64,000 nt of DNA from Candidatus Epulonipiscium sp. (lineage in GTDB: Bacteria; Bacillota; Clostridia; Lachnospirales; Cellulosilyticaceae). Shown here one piece after another: positions 17,339-26,166 of this stretch. Under the pieces are notes generated by a model, which did not search any database, was not told the origin of the DNA, and worked only from the letters and a program-made list of their open reading frames with translations. Position 1 is the stretch's first letter. Each line of letters starts with the position of its first letter. The translations under genes and the position numbers were made by a program. The stretch spans positions 1-64,000 of the forward strand of contig JAAYSX010000030.1 in the NCBI GenBank assembly GCA_012518255.1. The letters run 5' to 3'.

Positions 17339-18082
17339 ATGACAACAATTACAGGAGTTAACAATCTAGGAACGTATAACAATCTATATCCACTTCAAAA
17401 CAAGGGAACAGTGCAAAGGCCATCCACTATAATTAAAGATGCTTCAAAAACAATAAATAATATTGTGGAGGATACTTCTAAAAACATCAAAGATGAAAAA
17501 GAAAAACTTGATATAGAAGTATCAAATGCCCGCACTAATATAAGTGCAGGTTTAGGAAGTCTAAGAGAAGCTTCTATGAATATAATTAATTCTGCTGTAA
17601 CTGTAGGTGCTAAGGCATCTAAGGCTGCAATAAGTATAGGACAAGATGTTGCTAAGGTAACTACAGCAGTAGGTGTGGCAGTAACTACAATATCTTTATC
17701 TATGAACAATCCTAATAATGGAATAATTAGCAAGGGAGTTGCTATTCACGGAGCTGTATCTACCGCTTATGGAGCATCAAAAGAACCAGTAAATAATATT
17801 AAGAATTCAGTATCTAACCTAAGTGGAGATATTAAAGCTGAATATAGCAATGTAGCTGAAAACTTCCAGCTTTCTAAAGAAAGTGTTGGAGAAATAAAAG
17901 GTGCAGTTGTATCAGTAGGATCAGGCGTTAAAAACTATGTTTCTAATGTAGCTTCACATGTTAAAGATGCAGGCAAACAAATTGCAAGCACAGTAAGCAA
18001 ATCCTATAATGATATTATAGGTGCATATAAGGGACTTAGAAATTACAACTATACTTTAGAAGATAATTCAATAATGGTTTAA
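17339..18082 (+). CDS. Hypothetical Ser/Ala/Val-rich protein
   Basis: I do not recognise this 247-residue protein. After a polar Asn-rich start (about 1-30) come helical, low-complexity stretches rich in Ser, Ala, Val and Lys, with phasing like IKDEKEKLDIEVSNARTN and VKNYVSNVASHVKDAGKQIA that resembles LEA or apolipoprotein-like amphipathic helices. A central stretch (about 85-120) is more hydrophobic. No signal peptide is evident. ATG 17339 is chosen over the in-frame TTG at 17330 because AAAAGGAG is 9 nt upstream. A strong hairpin follows the gene. Association with the CBM48-like gene suggests a joint stress, spore or storage-granule role, but this is speculation. Confidence 0.6.
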   Translation: MTTITGVNNLGTYNNLYPLQNKGTVQRPSTIIKDASKTINNIVEDTSKNIKDEKEKLDIEVSNARTNISAGLGSLREASMNIINSAVTVGAKASKAAISIGQDVAKVTTAVGVAVTTISLSMNNPNNGIISKGVAIHGAVSTAYGASKEPVNNIKNSVSNLSGDIKAEYSNVAENFQLSKESVGEIKGAVVSVGSGVKNYVSNVASHVKDAGKQIASTVSKSYNDIIGAYKGLRNYNYTLEDNSIMV

Positions 18083-18094
18083 TAATAGCCTTAA

Positions 18095-18138
18095 AGAGAC
18101 CCAGTAGGACTAATTTTAATTAGCCCTACTGGGTCTCT
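18095..18138 (+). terminator. Long hairpin terminator
   Basis: AGAGACCCAGTAGG...CTAATT pairs with AATTAG...CCTACTGGGTCTCT in a 20-bp stem with one mismatch/bulge, followed by a T-rich but interrupted tail. Confidence 0.75.
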
Positions 18139-18252
18139 TGCTTTGTTTAATAGAAAATTTTAAAATTAAGGTTAAATTAAGGTTAGTATAATTAACAGTT
18201 AAGCTTAATCCTATATAATACAATTAATAATTAATAAATGGAGGTAATTTAA

Positions 18253-19056
18253 ATGAAAGAAAAAGGATTAACAGGTTATCAATTAAAATTAATAGGACTA
18301 GTGCTTATGGTATTTGATCATATATTCGAATTTTTTAGCTACACCAATAGAATTCCTATAGCCTTTAGGTGGGCGGGGAGGATAGTGGCACCAATATTTA
18401 TTTTTATGACAGTTGAAGGTTATGTTCATACACGAAGTAAAAAGAAATACATGCTAAGATTATATTTAGCTTCTATCCTTATGAATATGGGAAACCTTAT
18501 AATCCCCAAGTATTTTGGAAGGGTAGATAATGTAGCTTTAATGAATAATGTATTTGCAACCTTATTTATGATTCTTATATATCTATCTATTGTGGATTTT
18601 ATAAGAAAGGCAATAAAAGAGAAGCAAATTGGGAAAGTAATATTAGGAATAGTATTATTTACAATACCTTTCGTAATCTCTATATTAATAGCAGTCGCTG
18701 CAAGCGTAGGGAAATTAAATGTGGTACGTTTAATGTATATTATTCCAACACCTATATTTGTTGAAGGTGGACCAGTCTTTATTTTATTAGGAATAATAAT
18801 GTATTTATTAAGGGAAAACAAAAAGAATATGATAATCGTATACTCAGTAATAAGCCTTGCCATTATGCTATTAGGTGAACTTAGTCTTAGTGGTATATTT
18901 ATGAGAAATTTCCAGTGGATGATGGTATTTGCAGCACCTTTCTTCTATTTATATAATGGAGAAAAAGGCAAAGGTGCAAAATACTTATTTTATGTATTTT
19001 ATCCAGCCCATATATATACTTTATATATAGTTTCATGCCTGATGATGGCTAAGTAA
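18253..19056 (+). CDS. TraX-family integral membrane protein
   Basis: A 267-residue polytopic protein with about eight hydrophobic helices. The opening TGYQLKLIGLVLMVFDHI and RWAGRIVAPIFIFMTVEGY match the TraX family, named after the F-pilin acetylase but widespread in Firmicutes chromosomes as putative membrane acyltransferases. It is monocistronic with GGAGG before the ATG and a terminator after it. No conjugation genes are nearby, so the F-plasmid role should not be transferred. The substrate is unknown. Confidence 0.8.
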   Translation: MKEKGLTGYQLKLIGLVLMVFDHIFEFFSYTNRIPIAFRWAGRIVAPIFIFMTVEGYVHTRSKKKYMLRLYLASILMNMGNLIIPKYFGRVDNVALMNNVFATLFMILIYLSIVDFIRKAIKEKQIGKVILGIVLFTIPFVISILIAVAASVGKLNVVRLMYIIPTPIFVEGGPVFILLGIIMYLLRENKKNMIIVYSVISLAIMLLGELSLSGIFMRNFQWMMVFAAPFFYLYNGEKGKGAKYLFYVFYPAHIYTLYIVSCLMMAK

Positions 19057-19125
19057 GCTACTTATTTTATTTATTAATAATAGTATAAAATAGGAACATC
19101 TACAAATAATAATCTAAAGAAAGAT

Positions 19126-19156
19126 AAAAAGACATCAAAATAATGATGTCTTTTTT
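19126..19156 (+). terminator. Rho-independent terminator
   Basis: GACATCA (19131-19137) pairs with TGATGTC (19144-19150), flanked by A5 on the 5' side and T6 on the 3' side. Confidence 0.85.
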
Positions 19157-19221
19157 GCATATACTAAATATAAATGTGTAAATATTAATGCATGTAATTT
19201 ATGAAAGGTGTAGGCTATTAT

Positions 19222-19623
19222 ATGAATAATTCAATAAAGAAAGCAATTTATATTATGATAGCATTCTTATTTTTAATTATAGGCGCTATTGGTGCATTGT
19301 TACCTATTTTGCCAACAGTACCTTTCCTACTAGCAGCCTCTTTTTTCTTTACAAAAGGATCTGAGAGAATTAATAGATGGTTTGTATCTACAAGCCTATA
19401 TAAGAAGCATTTGGAAAGCTTTATAGAATCTAGGGCTATGACCTTAAGAACTAAATTTAAGATTTTAGGATTGTCGACTATTATGCTGTTTGCTGCTATT
19501 TATTTAGTAGACAATATTCATGCAAGAATATCAATTATTGGAGTTATGATATACAAGTACTATTATTTCATATTTAATATACAGACTTTAGATAGAAGAG
19601 ATGTAAAAAAACAAATATCATAA
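19222..19623 (+). CDS. YbaN/DUF454-family small membrane protein
   Basis: A 133-residue protein with hydrophobic helices near the N-terminus (about 8-42) and again near 85-118. The segment GAIGALLPILPTVPFLLAA followed by FFFTKGSERINRWF is diagnostic of the DUF454/YbaN family of inner-membrane proteins of unknown function. The in-frame ATG at 19222 has AAGGTG upstream and is preferred to the ATG at 19201. The C-terminal tail beyond the second helix differs from most relatives. Confidence 0.78.
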   Translation: MNNSIKKAIYIMIAFLFLIIGAIGALLPILPTVPFLLAASFFFTKGSERINRWFVSTSLYKKHLESFIESRAMTLRTKFKILGLSTIMLFAAIYLVDNIHARISIIGVMIYKYYYFIFNIQTLDRRDVKKQIS

Positions 19624-19702
19624 ATGATTTATTATCCAACTATTTACTATATGCTATAATTAATATTATATATAATATTAAAATATGGCTGAGGTGAATA
19701 TT

Positions 19703-20419
19703 ATGGAAAATAAGATTTCTAATAAAAAGATACTTATAATAGATGATGAGGAAGATATTCTGAACTTATTATCTACAGTATTAAAAAAAGAAGGGCTAAG
19801 GAATATATTTAAGGCTAGGGATGCAAAAAGTGGCTATACCCTATTTGAGAAGGAAGATCCTGATATTATCCTACTTGATATTATGTTACCAGATGAGGAT
19901 GGTTATGAAATATGTAAAAAGATTAGACAAAACTCTAATGTTCCTATCTTATTTATGTCAGCTAAGACAGAAGAAGTGGATAGGGTCTTAGGATTTGCCT
20001 TAGGGGCAGATGACTATATAACAAAGCCTTTTAGCCCTAGAGAAGTAGCATATAGGATTAAGGCCAATCTAAGAAGGACTAACCCAAACATAGAAGAAGG
20101 CAATAACATAATTGAACTAGGACCTTTTACAATAGATGAGGATAAGGTGGAAATTAGGAAGAATAATGAACTAATAGAACTGAAACCCATGGAATATAAA
20201 ATGTTTTTATATTTAGCCAAGCATCCTAACCATATTCTAAGCAAGGAGCAAATATGCAATGAGGTTTGGGGGGAAGATTATATAGGCTTTGATAATACTA
20301 TAATGGTCCATATAAGGAAGTTAAGGGAAAAAATTGAAGTAAACCCATCAAAACCTAGATTTATTGTGAATGTTAAAGGATTAGGCTATAAGCTTGTCAT
20401 AAAGGAAGAACAATCATGA
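19703..20419 (+). CDS. OmpR-family response regulator
   Basis: A 238-residue two-component regulator. The receiver domain shows the acidic pair D14-D15, phosphoacceptor D59 in LLDIMLPDEDGYE, S86 and K108 (YITKPF). A C-terminal winged helix (about 135-235) carries the OmpR pattern LKPMEYKMFLYLAKHPNHILSKEQ...VHIRKLREKI. ATG 19703 is preceded by GAGGTG at 6 nt and is preferred over the upstream ATG at 19685. It overlaps the histidine kinase start by 4 nt, so they form one operon. Targets are unknown; the permease gene that follows the kinase is the nearest candidate. Confidence 0.93.
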   Translation: MENKISNKKILIIDDEEDILNLLSTVLKKEGLRNIFKARDAKSGYTLFEKEDPDIILLDIMLPDEDGYEICKKIRQNSNVPILFMSAKTEEVDRVLGFALGADDYITKPFSPREVAYRIKANLRRTNPNIEEGNNIIELGPFTIDEDKVEIRKNNELIELKPMEYKMFLYLAKHPNHILSKEQICNEVWGEDYIGFDNTIMVHIRKLREKIEVNPSKPRFIVNVKGLGYKLVIKEEQS

Positions 20420-21831
20420 ATTTTAAAATAAGTGGAAGATATATTATAACAGTAGCTATAACGGTTATCCTAGTAGTATTCCTTAACTTTATTATTGTTG
20501 TAGGTATTGCCTTTAATACAGATAAGGTTAATAATAGCATGGCGAGGGAGGATAAGTATTTTTTACCTGAGGAATTTACCATAGAATTTTCTAAATATAT
20601 ATATTACCAAGGAGATAATATATATATTTATCAAGATGGAAAAGACTTATTAAAAAGCCATAATGCTTGGATTCAGGTTGTAGATGAAAATGGAAAAGAA
20701 GTATATAACTATAAAAAACCTACAGTTGTTAGGGAAAATTATAGGCCTATAGATCTTATACAAGCATATAAGTATAGCTTAGAAGAAAGTATGTCTACAA
20801 TATTTATATGGGAAAAAGATCTAGGTAATATAAATTATAATTATATTATAGGATTTCCCTTTAAAGAAATTGGTAGGAATGTTATTACCTATGATAATAA
20901 AAAGCTAACCAAGATAATAGAAAAAATTATATATATGTTTTTACTTATAGATATTCCAATAGCCTTATTATTTGCCTATTTATTTAGTAGGAGACTTACA
21001 AAACCTTTAGTTGGAATTATAGAGGATATTACAGAACTTTCTCATGGTAATTATAGTATAGAAAGAAAGGAAAAGGGGATTTATAAAGAAGTAAATAGTA
21101 ATATAAATAAATTATCAGCCCAGCTTAAGCTTAGTAAAGAAGAAAGAAAAAAGTTAGATGCAATGAGAGAGGAATGGATATCAAATATTTCTCACGATAT
21201 AAAAACACCTCTAGTATCTATAAAAGGATATGCAGAAATATTATCTAGTGAAGAATATGATTTAACAAAAGAAGAAATTGAAGAATATACCAAAATAATA
21301 GAAGATAAGTCAAATTATATAAAGGAATTAATAGATGATTTAAACCTTAGTACCAGGTTAAAAAACCAGGCACTTACCTTAAACTTAGAAAAGGTAAATA
21401 TAGTATCTTTAGTAAGGAAAGTTATAATAGATATATTAAACAGTCCTAGTACTAGCCAGGTACATATTGAATTATTATCAGATAAGGAAGTTATAGAAAT
21501 ATCTGCAGATCAATCTCTAATAAAGAGGGTAATTTCCAATATCTTATATAATTCAATTATTCACAATGATGAAGATGTTTCTATAAGGGTTATAATAGAA
21601 GAAAAAGACAAGTTATCTATATCTATTATAGATAATGGTAAAGGTATCAATGAAGAAGAATTGGAACATATCTTCGATAGATATTATAGGGGTATCAATA
21701 CTAACCAGGGACATGAAGGTTCTGGATTAGGTATGGCTATAGCAAATGATATAGTAATAGCACATAATGGCAGCGTAAATATAAGAAGCCAGCCCGGGCT
21801 AGGGACAGAGGTAAAGATTCTCTTATCCTAA
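20416..21831 (+). CDS. Membrane sensor histidine kinase
   Basis: A 471-residue kinase partner of the preceding regulator. Transmembrane helices lie at about 8-32 and 172-193, enclosing an extracellular sensor region of about 140 residues with no recognised domain. A HAMP-like linker follows, then HisKA with the phospho-accepting H260 in SNISHDIKTPL, and HATPase_c with N-box NILYNSIIHN, G1 DNGKGI and G2 GSGLGMAI. The ligand is not evident. The gene ends 120 bp before the first NCS2-type permease. Confidence 0.92.
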   Translation: MNFKISGRYIITVAITVILVVFLNFIIVVGIAFNTDKVNNSMAREDKYFLPEEFTIEFSKYIYYQGDNIYIYQDGKDLLKSHNAWIQVVDENGKEVYNYKKPTVVRENYRPIDLIQAYKYSLEESMSTIFIWEKDLGNINYNYIIGFPFKEIGRNVITYDNKKLTKIIEKIIYMFLLIDIPIALLFAYLFSRRLTKPLVGIIEDITELSHGNYSIERKEKGIYKEVNSNINKLSAQLKLSKEERKKLDAMREEWISNISHDIKTPLVSIKGYAEILSSEEYDLTKEEIEEYTKIIEDKSNYIKELIDDLNLSTRLKNQALTLNLEKVNIVSLVRKVIIDILNSPSTSQVHIELLSDKEVIEISADQSLIKRVISNILYNSIIHNDEDVSIRVIIEEKDKLSISIIDNGKGINEEELEHIFDRYYRGINTNQGHEGSGLGMAIANDIVIAHNGSVNIRSQPGLGTEVKILLS

Positions 21832-21952
21832 GCAGGTAAAATATAATGAATAAATTTAAAAGTTAAAACCCCTTGTCAAAAGTTTGTTAATGTATTAAAC
21901 TAAGTAGGCGATAGTTTGTTAAAAAAATACTAAAGTTCAAGGAGAGATACAT

Positions 21953-23482
21953 ATGACAGGCAATGACTTTAGCTATAAATGGATGAAAAAAGGTGATGTA
22001 GATGCCTTTTTAGGCCTACTTTTCGATGGTTTTTCCAAGGTGCTTGCAGGAATAGGAATACTTATGACTGCCTTCCAAATGCCAGCAGAAATAGTTATGA
22101 ATCGTATTGTGCCAGGAATAGGTGTAGCTTTATTATTTGGAAGTGTAGGATATTTCATACAAGCGGTTAGGCTAGCCAATAAAGAGGAAAGACAGGATGT
22201 TACAGCTATACCTTACGGTATAGGGGCTAGCCAAATTTTTGGATGGTTATTTCTTATTATAGGACCTGTTTATTTTAAAACAGGGGATCCGGTATTTGCA
22301 TGGCAGGTAGGACTTGCAGCAGGATTTGTAGGAGGAATTATTGAATGCATTGGAGCTTTTGTAGGTAAATGGATTGTTAAGGTGACACCACAAGTAGCCC
22401 TAGTAGGTAACCTAGCAGCTGCAGCCCTGATATGGCTATCTTTAGTAAGCATATTAAATATTTATGAAAAACCATTTATTTCAATTATTCCTATGACTTT
22501 TTTATTAATTTGTTTCTTTGGAAAAATAGAATTACCTTTTAATATACCGGTGGGACTTATATCTGTTATTATAGGCGCTGTAATAGCATGGACTACAGGC
22601 CAAATGCAGGGCCAGCAAGTAATAGAGGCAGTATCAAATATAAAATTTACACTACCCATTCCCACAATTAAGGATGTTATTATTGGGTTAAAGGGAGTAG
22701 TCCCTTTCTTGCCAATTATTATACCTATGCAGATTTCCAACTTTCTTTCCACCTTGCAATGTATTGAAGGGGCGAACGTCGAAGGAGATGAATATTCTGT
22801 TAAAGGTTCGATGTTTATAGATGGATTTGGAACAATTATAGGAAGTTTATTTGGGAATCCTTTTCCAACTACAGCCTATATAGGGCATGGTAGCTGGAAA
22901 GAAATAGGAGCAGGGGCAGGGTATTCTCTTTTACATGGGATTACTTACCTAATAATAACTATAATGGGGGCGGTAGGCATATTAACAGCCATTATACCTT
23001 ACCAAGCAGTGATGCCTATTTTAGTTTATGTTGGACTTATAGTGTCGGCCCAGGCTGTTAATCAAACCAAGAAAGATCACATACCAGCAGTGTTTTTAGG
23101 TATAATTCCTCTGATTGCCCAGTATGTTGAAACTGCAGCTAGTGCAGGAGTAGAGGCAGCAGGTACAACAATGGAAGCTATAGGAGTTTCTGCATTCCAA
23201 GCTGCTTCCTTTCCCATTGAAGGAGTCCAGGCTTTATCTTATGGGGCCTTTTTATCTAGTGTATTACTTGCGGCATGGCTAGCGGAGATTATAGATAATA
23301 ACTTTAAAAGTGCAGCAATATTTATGCTTGTACTTGCATCATCTGCCTGGATAGGGTTAATTCATTCACCTAATATGGGACTTGGAAACCATACAGGGGT
23401 TAAGTTTGCTATAGTATATTTAGTTACTAGTATTATCTCTCTAGGAATTCCCTATCTAGGAAAATTAGAAAAAAATATTTAA
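21953..23482 (+). CDS. NCS2-type (nucleobase) permease, paralogue 1
   Basis: A 509-residue polytopic protein with about 12-14 hydrophobic segments. The pattern KKGDVDAFLGLLFDGFSK, the Q/E-bearing segment PMQISNFLSTLQCIEGANVEG and GSLFGNPFPTTAYIGH are typical of nucleobase:cation symporter-2 (COG2252-like) proteins that carry xanthine, urate, guanine or related heterocycles. It is clearly paralogous to the permease at 24683 (shared FDGFSK, VYxxTGDP, GNPxxxxxYxGxxxWKEI). AAGGAGAG precedes the start. Its position 5' of the Mch-like operon suggests it serves the same substrate or a precursor. The actual substrate is unknown. Confidence 0.82.
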   Translation: MTGNDFSYKWMKKGDVDAFLGLLFDGFSKVLAGIGILMTAFQMPAEIVMNRIVPGIGVALLFGSVGYFIQAVRLANKEERQDVTAIPYGIGASQIFGWLFLIIGPVYFKTGDPVFAWQVGLAAGFVGGIIECIGAFVGKWIVKVTPQVALVGNLAAAALIWLSLVSILNIYEKPFISIIPMTFLLICFFGKIELPFNIPVGLISVIIGAVIAWTTGQMQGQQVIEAVSNIKFTLPIPTIKDVIIGLKGVVPFLPIIIPMQISNFLSTLQCIEGANVEGDEYSVKGSMFIDGFGTIIGSLFGNPFPTTAYIGHGSWKEIGAGAGYSLLHGITYLIITIMGAVGILTAIIPYQAVMPILVYVGLIVSAQAVNQTKKDHIPAVFLGIIPLIAQYVETAASAGVEAAGTTMEAIGVSAFQAASFPIEGVQALSYGAFLSSVLLAAWLAEIIDNNFKSAAIFMLVLASSAWIGLIHSPNMGLGNHTGVKFAIVYLVTSIISLGIPYLGKLEKNI

Positions 23483-23498
23483 AAACATTGTAAAATTA

Positions 23499-23527
23499 TT
23501 GACGAAGTATAAAAAGCATGTTATATT
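23499..23527 (+). promoter_or_regulatory. SigA-type promoter upstream of the Mch operon
   Basis: TTGACG (23499-23504), a 17-bp spacer and TATATT (23522-23527). The predicted transcript would begin near 23534, giving a 160-nt leader whose first structure is a terminator-like hairpin. Confidence 0.55.
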
Positions 23528-23541
23528 ATTGTCAAATAATA

Positions 23542-23581
23542 AAATAATCTTTTCTCAAGGAAGTGGAAAGATTATTTTTTT
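23542..23581 (+). terminator. Terminator-like hairpin in the Mch operon leader
   Basis: AATAATCTTT pairs with AAAGATTATT around a 14-nt loop (TCTCAAGGAAGTGG), followed by a run of T residues. It can end the permease transcript. Since it lies only about 10 nt after the predicted start from the 23499 promoter, it could also act as an early attenuator for the next operon. No known riboswitch fold was recognised in the AT-rich leader 23582-23693. Confidence 0.65.
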
Positions 23582-23693
23582 AAAAAGTAAGTTTAAGAGT
23601 TAAACTATGTTATAAAATATAAGATTAGGTAAAATATAAAAGTATATAAATTAAAATATATAAATATAAAAGTAAAGCAAAGGAGAAACTAAA

Positions 23694-24656
23694 ATGATTA
23701 GTGTAAATGAAAGAGCAGTTAAACTAGTAGAAAAAATGATTTTAGATCCAGAAGGTTATAAGGTAGAGGTTCATAACATCTGTGGTGCCCATGTTATTGA
23801 CTGTGGTGTTAATGCTGATGGTAGCTGGGAAGCAGCAAAGCTTATGACTGAAATCTTATTTGGTGGTTTAAATGAGGTAACATATGAAACATTCCCTGAG
23901 ATGATTGATGGGGTATACTACAATGCGGTGCATGTTTATTCTGATCATACAGTTCTTCAGCAGGCTGCATGCAACATATCTGGATGGGAACTAAGACCAG
24001 GCAAATATGCCCCAGTACTTGCAGGACCAGGCAGAACACTTGCTAGAAAAGAAGGTGACTGGCTAAGTAATTACTCAGACTACTCAGATAAATACACAAA
24101 GGCTGTTCTAACAGTAGAACAAGGCACTATGCTTACAGAGGATGCTGTTAAAGATTTAGTAGATGCAGTAGGTATTGAAGCAAAAAATATATATATTTTA
24201 GTGGCAGCTAGTGGTAGTATTGCATGTTCAGTGCAGGTTTCAGCAAGAATCCTAGAGCAGACACTTCACAGATTATTAGAGGAAGGGTTTAACCTAGATA
24301 ATATAGTAGAGGCTCATGGTATTTGTGTAATTCCACCAGTTGTTAAAGATGATATGATTGCAATGGGAAGATTAAACGATGTTCTTATCTATGGTGGGCA
24401 ATCAACATATACAGTTGACTGTGAAGATAGTGAAGTAGAGGCAATTATTGATAAGATAACATCAGATAAGAGTAGTGCATATGGAAGAATGTTCAAAGAA
24501 ATATATGAAGAAAATGGTTGTGATTTCTATAAAGTACCTATGGAAATGTACTCACCAGCAAAGGTTGTAATTATAAACCAAAGGACAGGTAGAGTATTTA
24601 AGGCAGGAGCATTTAATTTAGATATTCTTGCACAATCATTTAATACTACTAAGTAA
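23694..24656 (+). CDS. Methenyl-tetrahydromethanopterin cyclohydrolase homologue (Mch)
   Basis: A 320-residue protein homologous over its full length to Mch (PF02289), which interconverts N5,N10-methenyl- and N5-formyl-tetrahydromethanopterin in methanogens and H4MPT-using methylotrophs. Opening SVNERAVKLVEKM, VIDCGVNADGS, the AGPGRTLA loop near 110-117, and VAASGSIACSVQVSARILEQ all align with archaeal sequences recalled from memory. R185 and E188 (RILE) match the catalytic Arg183/Glu186 pair of Archaeoglobus Mch. It is unusual in a low-GC Firmicute, which normally uses tetrahydrofolate and FolD. It sits with two nucleobase-type permeases and three oxidoreductases, so its substrate may be another pterin or a purine-like ring. 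ATG 23694 follows AAAGGAG. Confidence 0.85.
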   Translation: MISVNERAVKLVEKMILDPEGYKVEVHNICGAHVIDCGVNADGSWEAAKLMTEILFGGLNEVTYETFPEMIDGVYYNAVHVYSDHTVLQQAACNISGWELRPGKYAPVLAGPGRTLARKEGDWLSNYSDYSDKYTKAVLTVEQGTMLTEDAVKDLVDAVGIEAKNIYILVAASGSIACSVQVSARILEQTLHRLLEEGFNLDNIVEAHGICVIPPVVKDDMIAMGRLNDVLIYGGQSTYTVDCEDSEVEAIIDKITSDKSSAYGRMFKEIYEENGCDFYKVPMEMYSPAKVVIINQRTGRVFKAGAFNLDILAQSFNTTK

Positions 24657-24682
24657 TTATTTAAAAAAGAGGAGGAAGTAAG

Positions 24683-26155
24683 ATGGGATCAAATGTTAAA
24701 ATACCTTTATTTAAGCCATCAGACTTAGATGCTGCTATAGGTAATTTTTTTGATGGATTCTCCAAGGTTATTGTTGCTATTGCTATTTTAATAGGTACAT
24801 TACAATTAGATTCGGATATAGTTTTTGGGACCATGATGCCAGGATTAGTTGTTGGAGCTTTAGTTCTGCATTTAGGATTATGGTGGTACTATAGACAAAT
24901 TGCTATAAAAAGAAATGATCCAGATTTAGTTGCAATACCAGCAGGACTGCAAGCAGGGCGACTATTTATTTGGTTATTTAGTATAATGTTACCAGTATAC
25001 ACAGTAACCGGGGATCCGATGCTAGCATTTAAGGTTGGTGTTCTTAGTCATTTTATAGGTGGGTTCATATTTGTAATAGGGGCATTTATAGTCCCACATA
25101 TACTTAAAGTAGTTCCAGCAGGAGCCTTGTTTGGTGCTCTTGCAGGAGGAGCTATGGCATTTATGTTTCTTCAATCACTAGATGGAATACTACAAATGCC
25201 AGTAGTAGGTTGGACTTCACTAATGATTTTATTTGTTATATATTTTGGAAAAGTAGATGTTAAACTTCCAGCAGCCTTTATTGCTATTGGGGTAAGTGCA
25301 ATAGTTGCTTGGGCTATGGGAAGCATGAGTTTTGGTGCTGTTACGGATTCACTAACTAATATAGGCTTTTACTTACCCAAGACTACATTTAACATATTTT
25401 CATCAGAGGTTATTTCAGCCACAATACCTTACCTGCCAATTATTATAGTATTCTCAGTAAACGAAGTAATTACAGGAATACAGGCTGTTGAACAAGCAAG
25501 GGAATGTGGAGATACGCATTTTGAATATACAAAACCTATAATGATTGCTGGGGTTGCCAGTATGGTAAGCGCTCTATTTGGTAATCCTATTGCGCTTGGA
25601 CTTTATTGGGGTTACCCAGGTTGGAAAGAAATAGAATCAGGAACAGGATATCACTTAGGTATTGCGGGACTGTATGCATTTATAGGATTAACAGGCCTTG
25701 CGGCAATTATTAATGCATTTATTCCTGAAGCAACAGTGCTTCCTATACTAGTATTTATAGGGATGTCTAGTATAGTACAAGCCTTTGAAGTAGTGGAATC
25801 TAAATATTATCCAGCTGTTATACTTGCCTTATCGCCAGTGCTTATAGACTTTATTATGAGTAATGCTGCAGAAGGAGCATTGCCAGGATTAATGGAACTC
25901 AAGGCAGGATCAGCATTTTTGGGAATGATATTTGGTGCAATATTAGTATTTATTATTGATAATGAGTGGATTAATGTAACCTATACATCACTAATTGCTT
26001 TAGGGTTAACCCTTATAGGAATGGTTCACTCAGTAGGTATTATAGGCACAGAGACCTATGCACCTAGTAAGGAATTTATAATTGTGTATATAGTAACAGC
26101 TATTGTGTTTTTTATACTGGATAAAATGAATTTTAATAGAAAAACAGAAGCATAG
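24683..26155 (+). CDS. NCS2-type (nucleobase) permease, paralogue 2
   Basis: A 490-residue polytopic transporter with 12-14 hydrophobic segments. It is a paralogue of the 21953 permease but diverged: the substrate-region motif reads IIIVFSVNEVITGIQAVEQAR in place of PMQISNFLSTLQCIEGAN, suggesting a related but different cargo. FDGFSK, VYTVTGDP and GNPIALGLYWGYPGWKEIESGTGY are family features. It lies 26 nt after the Mch homologue with GAGGAGG before the start, and 11 nt before the next gene, so it is firmly inside the operon. It probably imports or exports the compound handled by the operon enzymes. Confidence 0.82.
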   Translation: MGSNVKIPLFKPSDLDAAIGNFFDGFSKVIVAIAILIGTLQLDSDIVFGTMMPGLVVGALVLHLGLWWYYRQIAIKRNDPDLVAIPAGLQAGRLFIWLFSIMLPVYTVTGDPMLAFKVGVLSHFIGGFIFVIGAFIVPHILKVVPAGALFGALAGGAMAFMFLQSLDGILQMPVVGWTSLMILFVIYFGKVDVKLPAAFIAIGVSAIVAWAMGSMSFGAVTDSLTNIGFYLPKTTFNIFSSEVISATIPYLPIIIVFSVNEVITGIQAVEQARECGDTHFEYTKPIMIAGVASMVSALFGNPIALGLYWGYPGWKEIESGTGYHLGIAGLYAFIGLTGLAAIINAFIPEATVLPILVFIGMSSIVQAFEVVESKYYPAVILALSPVLIDFIMSNAAEGALPGLMELKAGSAFLGMIFGAILVFIIDNEWINVTYTSLIALGLTLIGMVHSVGIIGTETYAPSKEFIIVYIVTAIVFFILDKMNFNRKTEA

Positions 26156-26166
26156 AGGAGATAATA

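Noticed and set aside
18253..19056. Evidence of a conjugative element (TraX)
   Set aside because: TraX-family proteins are common chromosomal genes in Firmicutes and no other transfer genes, integrase or att repeats are nearby.
21832..21952. Purine riboswitch before the first NCS2 permease
   Set aside because: The conserved purine-aptamer core loops were not found in the 120-bp spacer.
23582..23693. Purine, preQ1 or tetrahydrofolate riboswitch before the Mch homologue
   Set aside because: The region is almost pure A/T with no conserved loop sequences of these aptamers.
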